NCBI RefSeq assembly: GCF_002564465.1
Contig: NZ_NUUX01000021.1
Coordinates: forward strand, 62,001-126,000
Origin: Bacillus sp. AFS088145
GTDB lineage: Bacteria; Bacillota; Bacilli; Bacillales; Bacillaceae_G
DNA length: 64,000 nt
Reading direction: 5' to 3'
Below the pieces are notes generated by a model. That model was not told the origin of the DNA and made no database searches. It was given only the letters and a program-made list of their open reading frames with translations. Positions within the stretch are counted from its first letter, which is position 1, and every line of letters starts with the position of its first letter. Shown piece after piece: positions 26,805 through 35,238 of this stretch. The position numbers and the translations under genes were made by a program.

Positions 26805-27998
26805 ATGTGGTCAAATTTATTATCTGAACTATTAGTTGGATTAGGTAAACTATTTTTAAATCCATTTACTTATATATTTTTCATCGCATCAATTTTCTGT
26901 GGCAATTTACGTGTAAAACGAGAACGTAAGCATTTTTCGGTTCGAAATTTTAATGTAACGTTCGAGTGGAAAACTTCACTATGGTATGGATTACTGATTG
27001 GATTAATTCTTTCAGTTATCACATTGGTAGCTGGAATTAGCATTCCGATTGAAATGGTTTATTTATTAAGTGTATTAACGATTATTTGTGCACTAATTTT
27101 ACAATTCAGATGGATGTCTCCTGCTTATCTTTTTGGACTAGCATTAGTAGCTCTGCCATTACTAAATAGAGGGCAAGATTCACTACCTTTGTTGAAAAAC
27201 TTTATACCTAATGATCTGAATGCGATGCTTCCTGCTATAACAATTCTATTGGCTTTACTTTTATTGGCTGAAGGAATTTTAGTTCAACGTAATGCTGCAA
27301 ATCATACAACTCCTTTGTTCATTGAGAGTAAACGTGGAAAAAAAGTAGGGGCACATGAGGCAAATAGATTATGGATGGTGCCATTATTTTTACTAATACC
27401 AAGTGGTTCGATCGTTAGTGACTATTCATGGTGGCCTACACTTGCTTTAGGTGATAGTGGGTATTCGATTCTTTGTGTACCATTTGGAATTGGATTTTAC
27501 CAGTTAATTCAAGGAATGCTACCAAAGGAATCAATTAAGCTTGTCGGTAAACAAATAGTAGCTTTAGCAATTATAGTTTGTGCAGGTGGAATATTAAGTC
27601 ATTTCATTGGTTTTGCAGCATTTATAGCTGTAGCAATCGCAGTAGTTGGACGAGAAGCTATAAACTATATTCATAAAAATAAGGATATTAATACACCATC
27701 TTACTTTACAGTTAAATCAACTGGCCTAATTGTTTTAGGGATTTTACCAAACTCTGTAGCGGATAAAATGAACATAAAAGTAGGCGAAAGCATTACAAAA
27801 GTAAATGGACAAAATGTCTCTACTGTTAATGAGTTTTATGAAGCACTACAAATTAATCGTGCATACTGTAAATTAGAAGTAGTTGATTTGAATTCTGAAA
27901 TTCGTATAACTCAATCTTCAGTTTATGAAGGTGAACACCATGAGTTAGGATTTTTATTCCCAGAAGAAGAATCTAAATATAGTGGACAGGTCGGATAA
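26805..27998 (+). CDS. minJ: Division-site protein MinJ
   Basis: The product is 397 residues from ATG 26805, placed by AGGTGG at 26791-26796; this equals the B. subtilis MinJ length. The membrane region has about seven or eight helices from residue 10 to 285 and begins GLGKLFLNPFTYIFF with the basic loop RVKRERKHF. A C-terminal PDZ domain (about 305-365, GLIVLGILPNSVADKMNIKVGESITKVNG) follows. MinJ links DivIVA at the poles and septum to MinCD and prevents extra divisions. Its position after ctpB is the same as in B. subtilis (yvjD). Confidence 0.92.
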   Translation: MWSNLLSELLVGLGKLFLNPFTYIFFIASIFCGNLRVKRERKHFSVRNFNVTFEWKTSLWYGLLIGLILSVITLVAGISIPIEMVYLLSVLTIICALILQFRWMSPAYLFGLALVALPLLNRGQDSLPLLKNFIPNDLNAMLPAITILLALLLLAEGILVQRNAANHTTPLFIESKRGKKVGAHEANRLWMVPLFLLIPSGSIVSDYSWWPTLALGDSGYSILCVPFGIGFYQLIQGMLPKESIKLVGKQIVALAIIVCAGGILSHFIGFAAFIAVAIAVVGREAINYIHKNKDINTPSYFTVKSTGLIVLGILPNSVADKMNIKVGESITKVNGQNVSTVNEFYEALQINRAYCKLEVVDLNSEIRITQSSVYEGEHHELGFLFPEEESKYSGQVG

Positions 27999-28037
27999 GA
28001 GTAGTAGGTTGGAAGCTTTAACTTCTACATTATAAAA

Positions 28038-28078
28038 TAAAAAGGAACATATTCATAACTTGAATATGTTCCTTTTTA
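28038..28078 (+). terminator. Terminator after minJ
   Basis: A 17-bp stem (AAAAAGGAACATATTCA from 28039 with its complement ending near 28077) with a 5-base loop is followed by T residues. Confidence 0.92.
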
Positions 28079-28237
28079 ATTCTGGTTTATGGGTCTATTG
28101 CAGGAGTGTTTTTATAGGTAGTATGTCATGGTTTTGAGTGTGTTTAGAGACCTATTGCTCAGGTAGATGGAATCTAGCATTCTATTAAAAGTAGAGAATA
28201 TAGAAAAAGGTTATTTCTTTTTTTAACTCTTTTAAAT

Positions 28238-28261
28238 TTTGTCACATTAGTAAGCGACAAA
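28238..28261. promoter_or_regulatory. Candidate MtlR operator
   Basis: TTTGTCACATTA and GTAAGCGACAAA form a 24-base dyad in which 18 of 24 positions are symmetric, and its left half TTGTCACA matches the MtlR half-site TTGNCACA. It lies 22 bases upstream of the proposed -35 of mtlA, as expected for an activator. Confidence 0.5.
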
Positions 28262-28283
28262 TACGAATATTCATTTCATTGTT

Positions 28284-28313
28284 TTGATACTGTAAGCGTT
28301 TTATCATTTATAT
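28284..28313 (+). promoter_or_regulatory. mtlA promoter with an embedded CcpA cre site
   Basis: TTGATA (28284-28289) and TTATAT (28308-28313) are spaced by 18 bases. TGTAAGCGTTTTAT (28291-28304) matches the cre consensus TGWAARCGYTWNCW at 13 of 14 positions and fills the spacer, so CcpA binding would exclude RNA polymerase when glucose is present. Confidence 0.65.
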
Positions 28314-28339
28314 ATAAGCTTCACAGGGGAGGTAAGATT

Positions 28340-29755
28340 TTGAATACAGTTAAAAACAGTAATATAAAAGTAAAAATACAACGCTTTGGTAGCTTTCTAA
28401 GCGGTATGGTAATGCCAAACATTGGTGCTTTTATTGCATGGGGATTAATAACGGCACTGTTTATACCTACTGGATGGATACCTAATGCAAAGTTGGCGGT
28501 ATTAGTAAGTCCAATGATTACTTACTTATTACCATTGCTAATTGGTTTTACTGGCGGAAGAATGGTCCATGATATTCGAGGCGGAGTTGTTGGTGCTATT
28601 GCAACAATGGGGGTAATTGTTGGTGCAGAGATGCCGATGTTCTTAGGCGCTATGATTATGGGACCGCTTGGCGGTTTGGCTATTAAGAAATTTGACCAAG
28701 CTATACAAGGAAAAGTTAAGTCAGGATTTGAGATGTTAGTTAATAATTTCTCGGCGGGTATTTTAGGGGCAATTTTAGCAATAATTGCCTTAATAGGTGT
28801 TAATCCAGTTGTTTCGACGCTAACAGAAGCATTAGCTAATGGCGTAGATATGATGGTAAGAGCAAATGTCATTCCTTTGGCAAACATATTTATTGAACCA
28901 GCAAAAATCTTATTTTTAAACAATGCTATTAACCATGGGATTTTAAGTCCAATTGGTCTTGAGCAAGCAAAATCAGCTGGGAAGTCACTTTTATTCTTAC
29001 TAGAAGCCAATCCTGGACCGGGCTTAGGCGTACTATTAGCATATACAATATTCGGAAAAGGTACAGCGAAACAAACAGCGCCAGGAGCAGTGATTATCCA
29101 TTTCCTAGGTGGAATCCACGAGATTTATTTCCCATATATCTTAATGAGACCTTTGTTAATCTTTTCGGTTATCGCTGGTGGTGTAGCTGGTACATTTACT
29201 TTTAATATATTAGGTGCAGGTCTAGTAGCAGCAGCTTCTCCAGGTAGTATTATTGCAATATTAGCAATGGCTCCAAAAGGAGGATACTTACCAATTCTTG
29301 CAGGAGTATTTGTTGCAACAGCTGTTTCATTTATTGTTTCAGCAGTAGTTCTCAAATCATCTAAGTCAGTTTCATCAGATGAAGATTTAGAAAGAGCAGC
29401 TCAAAAAACACAAGATTTAAAAGGTACTAGTCTATTACAGACTGAAAAAGAAGTTGCTAGTTCTCTTGGTATTGATAAAGAAGTGAAGAAAATTATTTTT
29501 GCCTGTGATGCTGGTATGGGATCAAGTGCGATGGGAGCATCAATATTACGTAAAAAGGTAAAAACAGCGGGGATAGAATTAGAGGTTACGAATGTAGCAA
29601 TTAATAATTTACCAAATGATGTGGATGTTGTCATAACTCATAAAGATTTAACTGATCGAGCAAAAGCAAAAGTACCAAATGCAGTTCATATCTCAGTAGA
29701 GAACTTCTTAAACAGTCCAAAGTATGATGAATTAGTGAATTCTTTAGTAAAATAA
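28340..29755 (+). CDS. mtlA: Mannitol PTS EIICB component MtlA
   Basis: The 471-residue product imports and phosphorylates mannitol. The EIIC membrane domain takes up about residues 1-345 (GMVMPNIGAFIAWG, PGPGLGVLL, GGIHEIYFPY). The EIIB domain at the C-terminus has phosphorylated Cys389 in IIFACDAGMGSS. There is no EIIA domain; that function is supplied by mtlF three genes on. The start is TTG 28340 behind AGGGGAGG. It is the first gene of mtlA-mtlR-mtlF-mtlD, the order known from Geobacillus stearothermophilus. Confidence 0.96.
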   Translation: MNTVKNSNIKVKIQRFGSFLSGMVMPNIGAFIAWGLITALFIPTGWIPNAKLAVLVSPMITYLLPLLIGFTGGRMVHDIRGGVVGAIATMGVIVGAEMPMFLGAMIMGPLGGLAIKKFDQAIQGKVKSGFEMLVNNFSAGILGAILAIIALIGVNPVVSTLTEALANGVDMMVRANVIPLANIFIEPAKILFLNNAINHGILSPIGLEQAKSAGKSLLFLLEANPGPGLGVLLAYTIFGKGTAKQTAPGAVIIHFLGGIHEIYFPYILMRPLLIFSVIAGGVAGTFTFNILGAGLVAAASPGSIIAILAMAPKGGYLPILAGVFVATAVSFIVSAVVLKSSKSVSSDEDLERAAQKTQDLKGTSLLQTEKEVASSLGIDKEVKKIIFACDAGMGSSAMGASILRKKVKTAGIELEVTNVAINNLPNDVDVVITHKDLTDRAKAKVPNAVHISVENFLNSPKYDELVNSLVK

Positions 29756-29774
29756 AAAATTTAAAGAGGTATAT

Positions 29775-31877
29775 ATGTATATATCAGCAAGAGAAAGAGA
29801 AATCATTAATTTGTTGTTGGATCATCCAAACGGAATCAATGTTCAGGAAATTGCAGGGAACTTAAATGTTAGTAGCCGAACCGTGCAACGGGAACTAAAA
29901 GGAGTCGAAAGTATTGCCTCTGCTCATAACCTTTCCTTAAAAAAGGTATTAGGTGTTGGAATGTATATAGAAGGGACACCTGAGCAAAAAAATGAGCTCC
30001 AAATTACATTATTAAAAAGTGGGCAGGAGTTTACTCAAAAAGAAAGACAGGAGTTAATTCTATGTTCCTTATTGAAAGAACCAGAATCTATTAAACTAAG
30101 CTCACTAGCAAATGATTTGCATGTTACCGTTGCTACGGTTAGTAACGATCTCAATAAAGTAGAAGAATGGTTAAAAGACTTCGATTTGGATCTTATAAGA
30201 AAGAAAGGGTACGGCATTGCTTTACTAGGTTCGGAACGAAAAAAAAGAAGAGCCCTAGGACATCTAATCGCACAGCAATTAAATGAATATGAGTTTTTAT
30301 CTGTAGTGGAAGATGAGTATGAATCAAAGAATAGATTCTCAAATGGATTATTAGAAATAATAAAACTAGAAAAACTCACCATGATTGGAAAAATGATTCG
30401 GGATATTGAACAACAATTACCTTATTCTCTAGCTGATAGTGCGTTTATGACATTTACAATTCACTTATCTCTTGCCATCGAAAGAATTATTCAAGGTGAA
30501 GTAGTAAAAATGGATCAAGTGGTTATTGAGGAATTAAGTACCACTAAAGAATTTAATATTGCAAGTCAGATTGTTAATGAATTAGAAGAAGTGTTTAAAG
30601 TTAATATCCCAAATGCTGAAAAAGGGTATATTACCATGCATTTATTAGGTGCAAGGCAGCGTCAAGAGAAAAATGATTGGCTAGAAGAGAGCAGTACGGA
30701 AATAGTCGCAGGCTCAAAAAAGTTAATCAATTATGTATCGAAGGAACTTGAAATAAATTTTGAAGAAGACCAAGCCTTATTTGAAGGATTAATTACTCAT
30801 ATTGAACCAGCAATCTATCGAATTCAAAAAAAACTAGATGCAAATAATCCTTTAGCAAGTCAAATTCAAGAGGATTATCCTGCAATGTTTAAGATCATAC
30901 AAGAAGGATTAAAAGAAGCTCTTCCAAAGATTGTTTTTCCAACTGAAGAGGTCGCTTATCTTGTCCTACATTTTGGATCATCTCAAGTAATCTATGATAA
31001 CAGTAAAGAGGTTAGAGCACTTGTATTATGTTCAAGTGGAATCGGTTCTTCTAAAATGTTAGCGAGTCGAATCAAAAAAGAGATAAAAGAAATAACGGAG
31101 ATCGAAGTATCGTCTTTAGCGAACTTAAGAAATATTCAAATTGAACAATATGACATTATTTTATCTACAGTTGAGATGCCGGGATTTTCCAAAAAATATA
31201 TTACCGTAAATCCTTTATTGCCAAAGAAAGAGGCTGAGCAGATTCGTGATGAAATAAGACGCAACTCACTTACAACGGAAGCAACTCTATTAAGAAAGCT
31301 CCAAAACAAAAAGTTTCAAAAGCAGATAAAGATAGAAACGCCAGGATTAATTAAACAAAATCTTGAAGTGATTCATCAGTACTCAGAAACTGTACTCCAT
31401 ATTTTGAATACATTTGAGACAATTTCATTACCATTTATTCCAACCTCTTCTATTTTATTATTGGAAGTATGCAAACAAGCAAATGTTAGGGGATTAATAG
31501 GTGATTATTTTGAGGTAACTAATCAACTTTCAGAAAGAGAAATGATGGGTGGACTAGGAATACCAGGTACTAGCATAGCACTTTATCATTGTCGTTCAGA
31601 ATATGTTATGCAACCAGTGTTTTTATCCTTTTTGCTTCATGAGCCAATAGTAGTCAAAGCAATGGACCACTCGTCAATAAAAATCAATACATTATTATTA
31701 TTACTAGCTCCAGTTGATTTGCAAACAGGTCAATTAGAAGTGTTGAGTACAATTAGTTCAACAATTATTGAAGATGAAGAATCAACACGGATTTTTACAT
31801 CTAATAACTATACAGATATCTATAACAAATTAAGCTATGCATTATATGAAAATTTACAAAAAAGATTTAAGAATTGA
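29775..31877 (+). CDS. mtlR: Mannitol operon activator MtlR (PRD-type)
   Basis: The 700-residue multi-domain regulator has two N-terminal helix-turn-helix units (NVQEIAGNLNVSSRTVQREL and HVTVATVSNDLNKVEEW), two PTS regulation domains (about 185-400), an EIIB(Gat)-like domain with the Cys motif LCSSGIGSSKM near 417, and an EIIA(Mtl)-like C-terminal domain. Phosphorylation of PRD2 by HPr activates it, and phosphorylation of the EIIB-like Cys by MtlF inactivates it, so it senses both sugar supply and PTS state. AAAGAGG precedes the ATG. It starts 19 bases after mtlA. Confidence 0.93.
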   Translation: MYISAREREIINLLLDHPNGINVQEIAGNLNVSSRTVQRELKGVESIASAHNLSLKKVLGVGMYIEGTPEQKNELQITLLKSGQEFTQKERQELILCSLLKEPESIKLSSLANDLHVTVATVSNDLNKVEEWLKDFDLDLIRKKGYGIALLGSERKKRRALGHLIAQQLNEYEFLSVVEDEYESKNRFSNGLLEIIKLEKLTMIGKMIRDIEQQLPYSLADSAFMTFTIHLSLAIERIIQGEVVKMDQVVIEELSTTKEFNIASQIVNELEEVFKVNIPNAEKGYITMHLLGARQRQEKNDWLEESSTEIVAGSKKLINYVSKELEINFEEDQALFEGLITHIEPAIYRIQKKLDANNPLASQIQEDYPAMFKIIQEGLKEALPKIVFPTEEVAYLVLHFGSSQVIYDNSKEVRALVLCSSGIGSSKMLASRIKKEIKEITEIEVSSLANLRNIQIEQYDIILSTVEMPGFSKKYITVNPLLPKKEAEQIRDEIRRNSLTTEATLLRKLQNKKFQKQIKIETPGLIKQNLEVIHQYSETVLHILNTFETISLPFIPTSSILLLEVCKQANVRGLIGDYFEVTNQLSEREMMGGLGIPGTSIALYHCRSEYVMQPVFLSFLLHEPIVVKAMDHSSIKINTLLLLLAPVDLQTGQLEVLSTISSTIIEDEESTRIFTSNNYTDIYNKLSYALYENLQKRFKN

Positions 31878-31888
31878 GGGATTAATAA

Positions 31889-32326
31889 ATGATTCAGACA
31901 GTATTACCAACAGAAAATGTTTTATTAAATGTAGATGTGAAAACAAAAGATGAAGCTATTCGTTTAGTCGGAAATCTTTTAGTAAAAAACGGTTATGTAA
32001 ATGAAAGTTATATTGAAAAAATGATTAAAAGAGAAGAGTCTTTAACAACTTATATGGGGAACTTTATAGCGATCCCACACGGAACTGAGGAGTCAAAGCA
32101 AGAGGTAATCTCATCTGGAATTTCGATTCTTCAAATTCCTAATGGAGTAGACTTTGGGAACGGAAATATTGTAAAGGTAGTATTCGGTATTGCAGGCAAA
32201 GATAATGAGCATCTTGATCTGTTATCTCAAATTGCGATCCTTTGTTCAGAGGAAGAAAATGTACATAAATTGGTCGCAGCCACATCAAAAGAGGAACTAA
32301 TTTTAATGTTTAGCGAGGAGGAGTAA
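31889..32326 (+). CDS. mtlF: Mannitol PTS EIIA component MtlF
   Basis: The 145-residue EIIA(Mtl) domain has active-site His64 in AIPHGTEES. It passes phosphate from HPr to Cys389 of MtlA and, in related bacilli, to the EIIB-like domain of MtlR. The length is that of a complete stand-alone EIIA. It starts 11 bases after mtlR, with TTGAGGG upstream, and carries the ribosome site of mtlD (GAGGAGG) in its last codons. Confidence 0.95.
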   Translation: MIQTVLPTENVLLNVDVKTKDEAIRLVGNLLVKNGYVNESYIEKMIKREESLTTYMGNFIAIPHGTEESKQEVISSGISILQIPNGVDFGNGNIVKVVFGIAGKDNEHLDLLSQIAILCSEEENVHKLVAATSKEELILMFSEEE

Positions 32327-32327
32327 A

Positions 32328-33491
32328 ATGTTAGCTGTACACTTTGGCGCCGGAAATATTGGAAGAGGATTTATAGGACAATTATTACACAAGGCAGGGT
32401 ACGAGATTTGTTTTGTTGATGTAAACGAAGAGATTATTAATGAACTGAATGAGAAGAAATCTTACACTGTCATGCTAGCAGATCGTACTCAAGAAGAAAT
32501 AAAGATAACAAATGTAAGAGGTATTAACAGCCTGAAAGATCCAGGAGATGTTGTAAAAGTAATTTCACAGGCTGATATTGTAACAACAGCAGTAGGTCCC
32601 TCAATTCTTCCTAAAATAGCAAAGCTAATTGCAGAGGGATTAATTGAAAGAGTTGAGAACTCAGATAAAGCGTTAAATATAATTGCATGTGAAAATATGA
32701 TAGGTGGAAGTACCTTTTTAAGAGACGAAGTTTATTTAAATATGACATTATCTCAGAAGAAAAAAACTGAACAGTCGGTCAGTTTTCCAGATGCTGCAGT
32801 AGATCGAATCGTACCAATTCAAAGTCATGAAGATAAATTATTAGTAGCAGTAGAACCATTTTATGAATGGGTAATTGACCAATCAAAAATGATAGGTGAA
32901 GTTCCAACAATTAATGGTGTGACTTATGTAGAGGATTTACTTCCTTATATTGAAAGAAAACTATTTACCGTAAACACTGGTCACGCGGCGACTGCATATT
33001 TAGGCAATTTCTATGGATATAAAACGATTAAAGAAGCAATTTCTGATGAGAATATTAGAAATACTGTTAGTTCTATTTTAGATGAAACAGGTAAGCTATT
33101 AGTTAAAAAATATAACTTTGATTTAGACGAACATAACGCCTATATCAATAAAATAATTGGTAGATTCGATAATGAATATATTTCAGATGAATTATCTCGT
33201 GTTGCTCGTTCTCCAATTCGTAAATTAGGAGCAAATGACCGTTTTATTAAGCCGGCAAGAGAGTTGATAAACTTTGGGATAACACCTAACTATTTAGTTA
33301 AAGCAATTGCAGTTGCGCTATTCTATAAAAATAATGATGATCAAGAAGCAGTTGAACTACAAAGCTTCCTCCAAGATCATTCTGTGGAAGAGTTGCTTAT
33401 AAAATATTCAGAATTATCAGATTTCAAGGGGCTAATTAGTTTAATTCTTGATGAATACAATCAATTAGAGAAAGACTTACTTGTACATTAA
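32328..33491 (+). CDS. mtlD: Mannitol-1-phosphate 5-dehydrogenase MtlD
   Basis: The 387-residue enzyme oxidises mannitol 1-phosphate to fructose 6-phosphate with NAD+, feeding glycolysis. The N-terminal Rossmann motif is HFGAGNIGRGFIG at residues 5-17. The catalytic segment around RKLFTVNTGHA is conserved. Its ATG follows the mtlF stop after one base, and GAGGAGG inside mtlF provides the ribosome site. It closes the mtl operon. Confidence 0.97.
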   Translation: MLAVHFGAGNIGRGFIGQLLHKAGYEICFVDVNEEIINELNEKKSYTVMLADRTQEEIKITNVRGINSLKDPGDVVKVISQADIVTTAVGPSILPKIAKLIAEGLIERVENSDKALNIIACENMIGGSTFLRDEVYLNMTLSQKKKTEQSVSFPDAAVDRIVPIQSHEDKLLVAVEPFYEWVIDQSKMIGEVPTINGVTYVEDLLPYIERKLFTVNTGHAATAYLGNFYGYKTIKEAISDENIRNTVSSILDETGKLLVKKYNFDLDEHNAYINKIIGRFDNEYISDELSRVARSPIRKLGANDRFIKPARELINFGITPNYLVKAIAVALFYKNNDDQEAVELQSFLQDHSVEELLIKYSELSDFKGLISLILDEYNQLEKDLLVH

Positions 33492-33525
33492 TTTTACTAG
33501 AATAATAGACTCTCCATAATCATTG

Positions 33526-33560
33526 AAAGGGACAGATTCAATAGAATCAGTCCCTTTTAA
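33526..33560 (+). terminator. Terminator of the mtl operon
   Basis: AAAGGGAC-A-GATTC pairs with GAATC-A-GTCCCTTT (33526-33558) with one central mismatch. Its T and A tracts allow it to serve the opposing gene on the minus strand too. Confidence 0.82.
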
Positions 33561-33582
33561 CTTTCTTTCTTATTCATTTTAT

Positions 33583-34830
33583 CTAATTACCATTAATAAA
33601 CATATCTCCAGCATGAACTGCTTTCTCATATTGCTTAGTCTTAACATAGTACGAGTAGAGCAACTTTGCATACTTACTTGAATGTGTAACATGGTGGTGT
33701 TCCTTAAAGAAAGGAAATGCAGTTTGTTCCATGAAATCATAATATTCATCAAAATTTTCGCTAAAACGTAAAATTAAAAGCTTAAAGAGAATTCTATATA
33801 AATCATTTGTAGCTTTTTCTGAAAGAGTAAGTCCTTCATATGCTTCTTCTAGCAATTCATTTGTTGATAGAATCTTGCCTTCCCCAGCATTATCTAAGTA
33901 GTTGTATAAACGATTTAAATATGGCAATGATTGTTTATCAGCTTCTTCAACAGATTTTTTATAAAAGATATGAGCATTATTAAAGTCTTTCTTCCAAAAA
34001 TACATTAGACCTAAATTATGTAAGATCATTCCTCTTTTATCTAAAAGTCCTAAAGCTTCGCTATGCTCAATTAAACTCTCATACCTTTTTACAATTTCTT
34101 CAAAATCTAGTTGTGTACTGTCTTTTAATTGTACCAACATCAGGGATTCAGCCAAGATTGCCCTTGCGTAATTATTTGTTTTATTAAAATATCGAAATGC
34201 CTTTTCACCATAAAAATATGCCATAACTTTAGAACGTGTCCAATGATAGGCTGATCCTAGATGATAGTAATACTCTTTATTTCCATATTCCTCTATATTG
34301 ACCTTCTTTAATTCTTGTAGTGCAATTTGTCTATTTACATTTTCTAGTCGTGTATACTGATTTAAATAATAGATTCCTCTAACGTGATGGAGTAGGTTCT
34401 TTTCATATGTTGACATAGGAGGAGAATCTTTTTCGATCCGTTTAATTATGCGATCTGCTTTATCTGTATTTTTACTTAAAATAAAGTAGCGGGCTAATAA
34501 TAGCTGATAATAGGTAGCATAGTTGGATGCGTTAATATAGTGAATGCTTTCTAATTCTTCCTTGATTATTATGACATCCTTCATTCGCTCTAATATAATT
34601 GCATTATGCCATTTTTGTAGTTTCTTTTCGATATTTTGAACAGTGGCTATCTCATTTTTAATGTCAATTTGAAGACGTTGTGAGAACAGTTGAATGATTT
34701 CTTCAGAATATCGAGTTTCCCCTCTTTCAATTCTACTTACATGGGTAGCGGTACAAATGTCTTTTCCTAATTCCTCTTGGGTCAATCCCGCTTTTTTACG
34801 ATAAAATTTAATGATCTCGCCTTCAAGCAT
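33583..34830 (-). CDS. HTH-TPR transcriptional regulator resembling RNPP quorum sensors (NprR/PlcR type)
   Basis: The 415-residue product has an N-terminal XRE helix-turn-helix (GEIIKFYRKKAGLTQEELGKD...HVSRIERGE, residues 4-38) and about 340 residues of helical TPR-like repeats (for example YYHLGSAYHWTRSKVMAYFYGEKA, MILHNLGLMYFWKKDFNNAHIFYKK). Size and layout match RNPP regulators such as NprR, whose TPR domain binds a processed signal peptide. It starts at ATG 34830 with GGAGAG upstream and is divergent from a giant extracellular protease, the kind of target NprR controls. No gene for a secreted signal peptide was found next to it, so peptide control is inference. Confidence 0.75.
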   Translation of the reverse strand: MLEGEIIKFYRKKAGLTQEELGKDICTATHVSRIERGETRYSEEIIQLFSQRLQIDIKNEIATVQNIEKKLQKWHNAIILERMKDVIIIKEELESIHYINASNYATYYQLLLARYFILSKNTDKADRIIKRIEKDSPPMSTYEKNLLHHVRGIYYLNQYTRLENVNRQIALQELKKVNIEEYGNKEYYYHLGSAYHWTRSKVMAYFYGEKAFRYFNKTNNYARAILAESLMLVQLKDSTQLDFEEIVKRYESLIEHSEALGLLDKRGMILHNLGLMYFWKKDFNNAHIFYKKSVEEADKQSLPYLNRLYNYLDNAGEGKILSTNELLEEAYEGLTLSEKATNDLYRILFKLLILRFSENFDEYYDFMEQTAFPFFKEHHHVTHSSKYAKLLYSYYVKTKQYEKAVHAGDMFINGN

Positions 34831-34875
34831 ATGTTCTCTCCTTTTCTAATTCCAGATGATTAACTATGAAGTTTT

Positions 34876-34930
34876 TTGCGTCAGTGCAAGATTACATTCC
34901 TACAATTTGCGAATGTCGATTGCAACGCAA
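34876..34930. promoter_or_regulatory. Nested inverted repeat in the regulator-protease intergenic region
   Basis: Three blocks are symmetric about one centre: TTGCGT/ACGCAA, TGCAA/TTGCA and ACATTC/GAATGT, spanning 34876-34899 and 34911-34930. The dyad starts 45 bases upstream of the regulator start codon and 300 bases from the protease, so it fits an autoregulatory operator. The rest of the gap to 35238 has no gene. Confidence 0.5.
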
Positions 34931-35238
34931 ATCTAAGAAACTAGAAAGTACAAAGACTTTGAAATACCTATTCATTTATTATAACTAGAAATTTTTAAAG
35001 TCAAATACTTTCATTTCAAATTAAAAATAACACAAATTTTTCAGCAAAATTTCATACTTTTTTAATATTTAATGAAATTTCCTTTCAATTTTCAATACTT
35101 TTTAGTAAAAATATCCTACAAAATGACCAAAATTCCGATAAAAAATAACACAATATGCTTTTTCCCTAAATGCTATTACTATTGATTGTAATAGTAAGAA
35201 TTTTTTAACAATAAAGAGAAAAACGGGGGATGAAGTCT

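Noticed and set aside
33492-33680. A small signal-peptide gene overlapping the 3' end of the HTH-TPR regulator, as nprX follows nprR.
   Set aside because: Alternative frames give at most a 31-codon product without a clear ribosome site or export signal.
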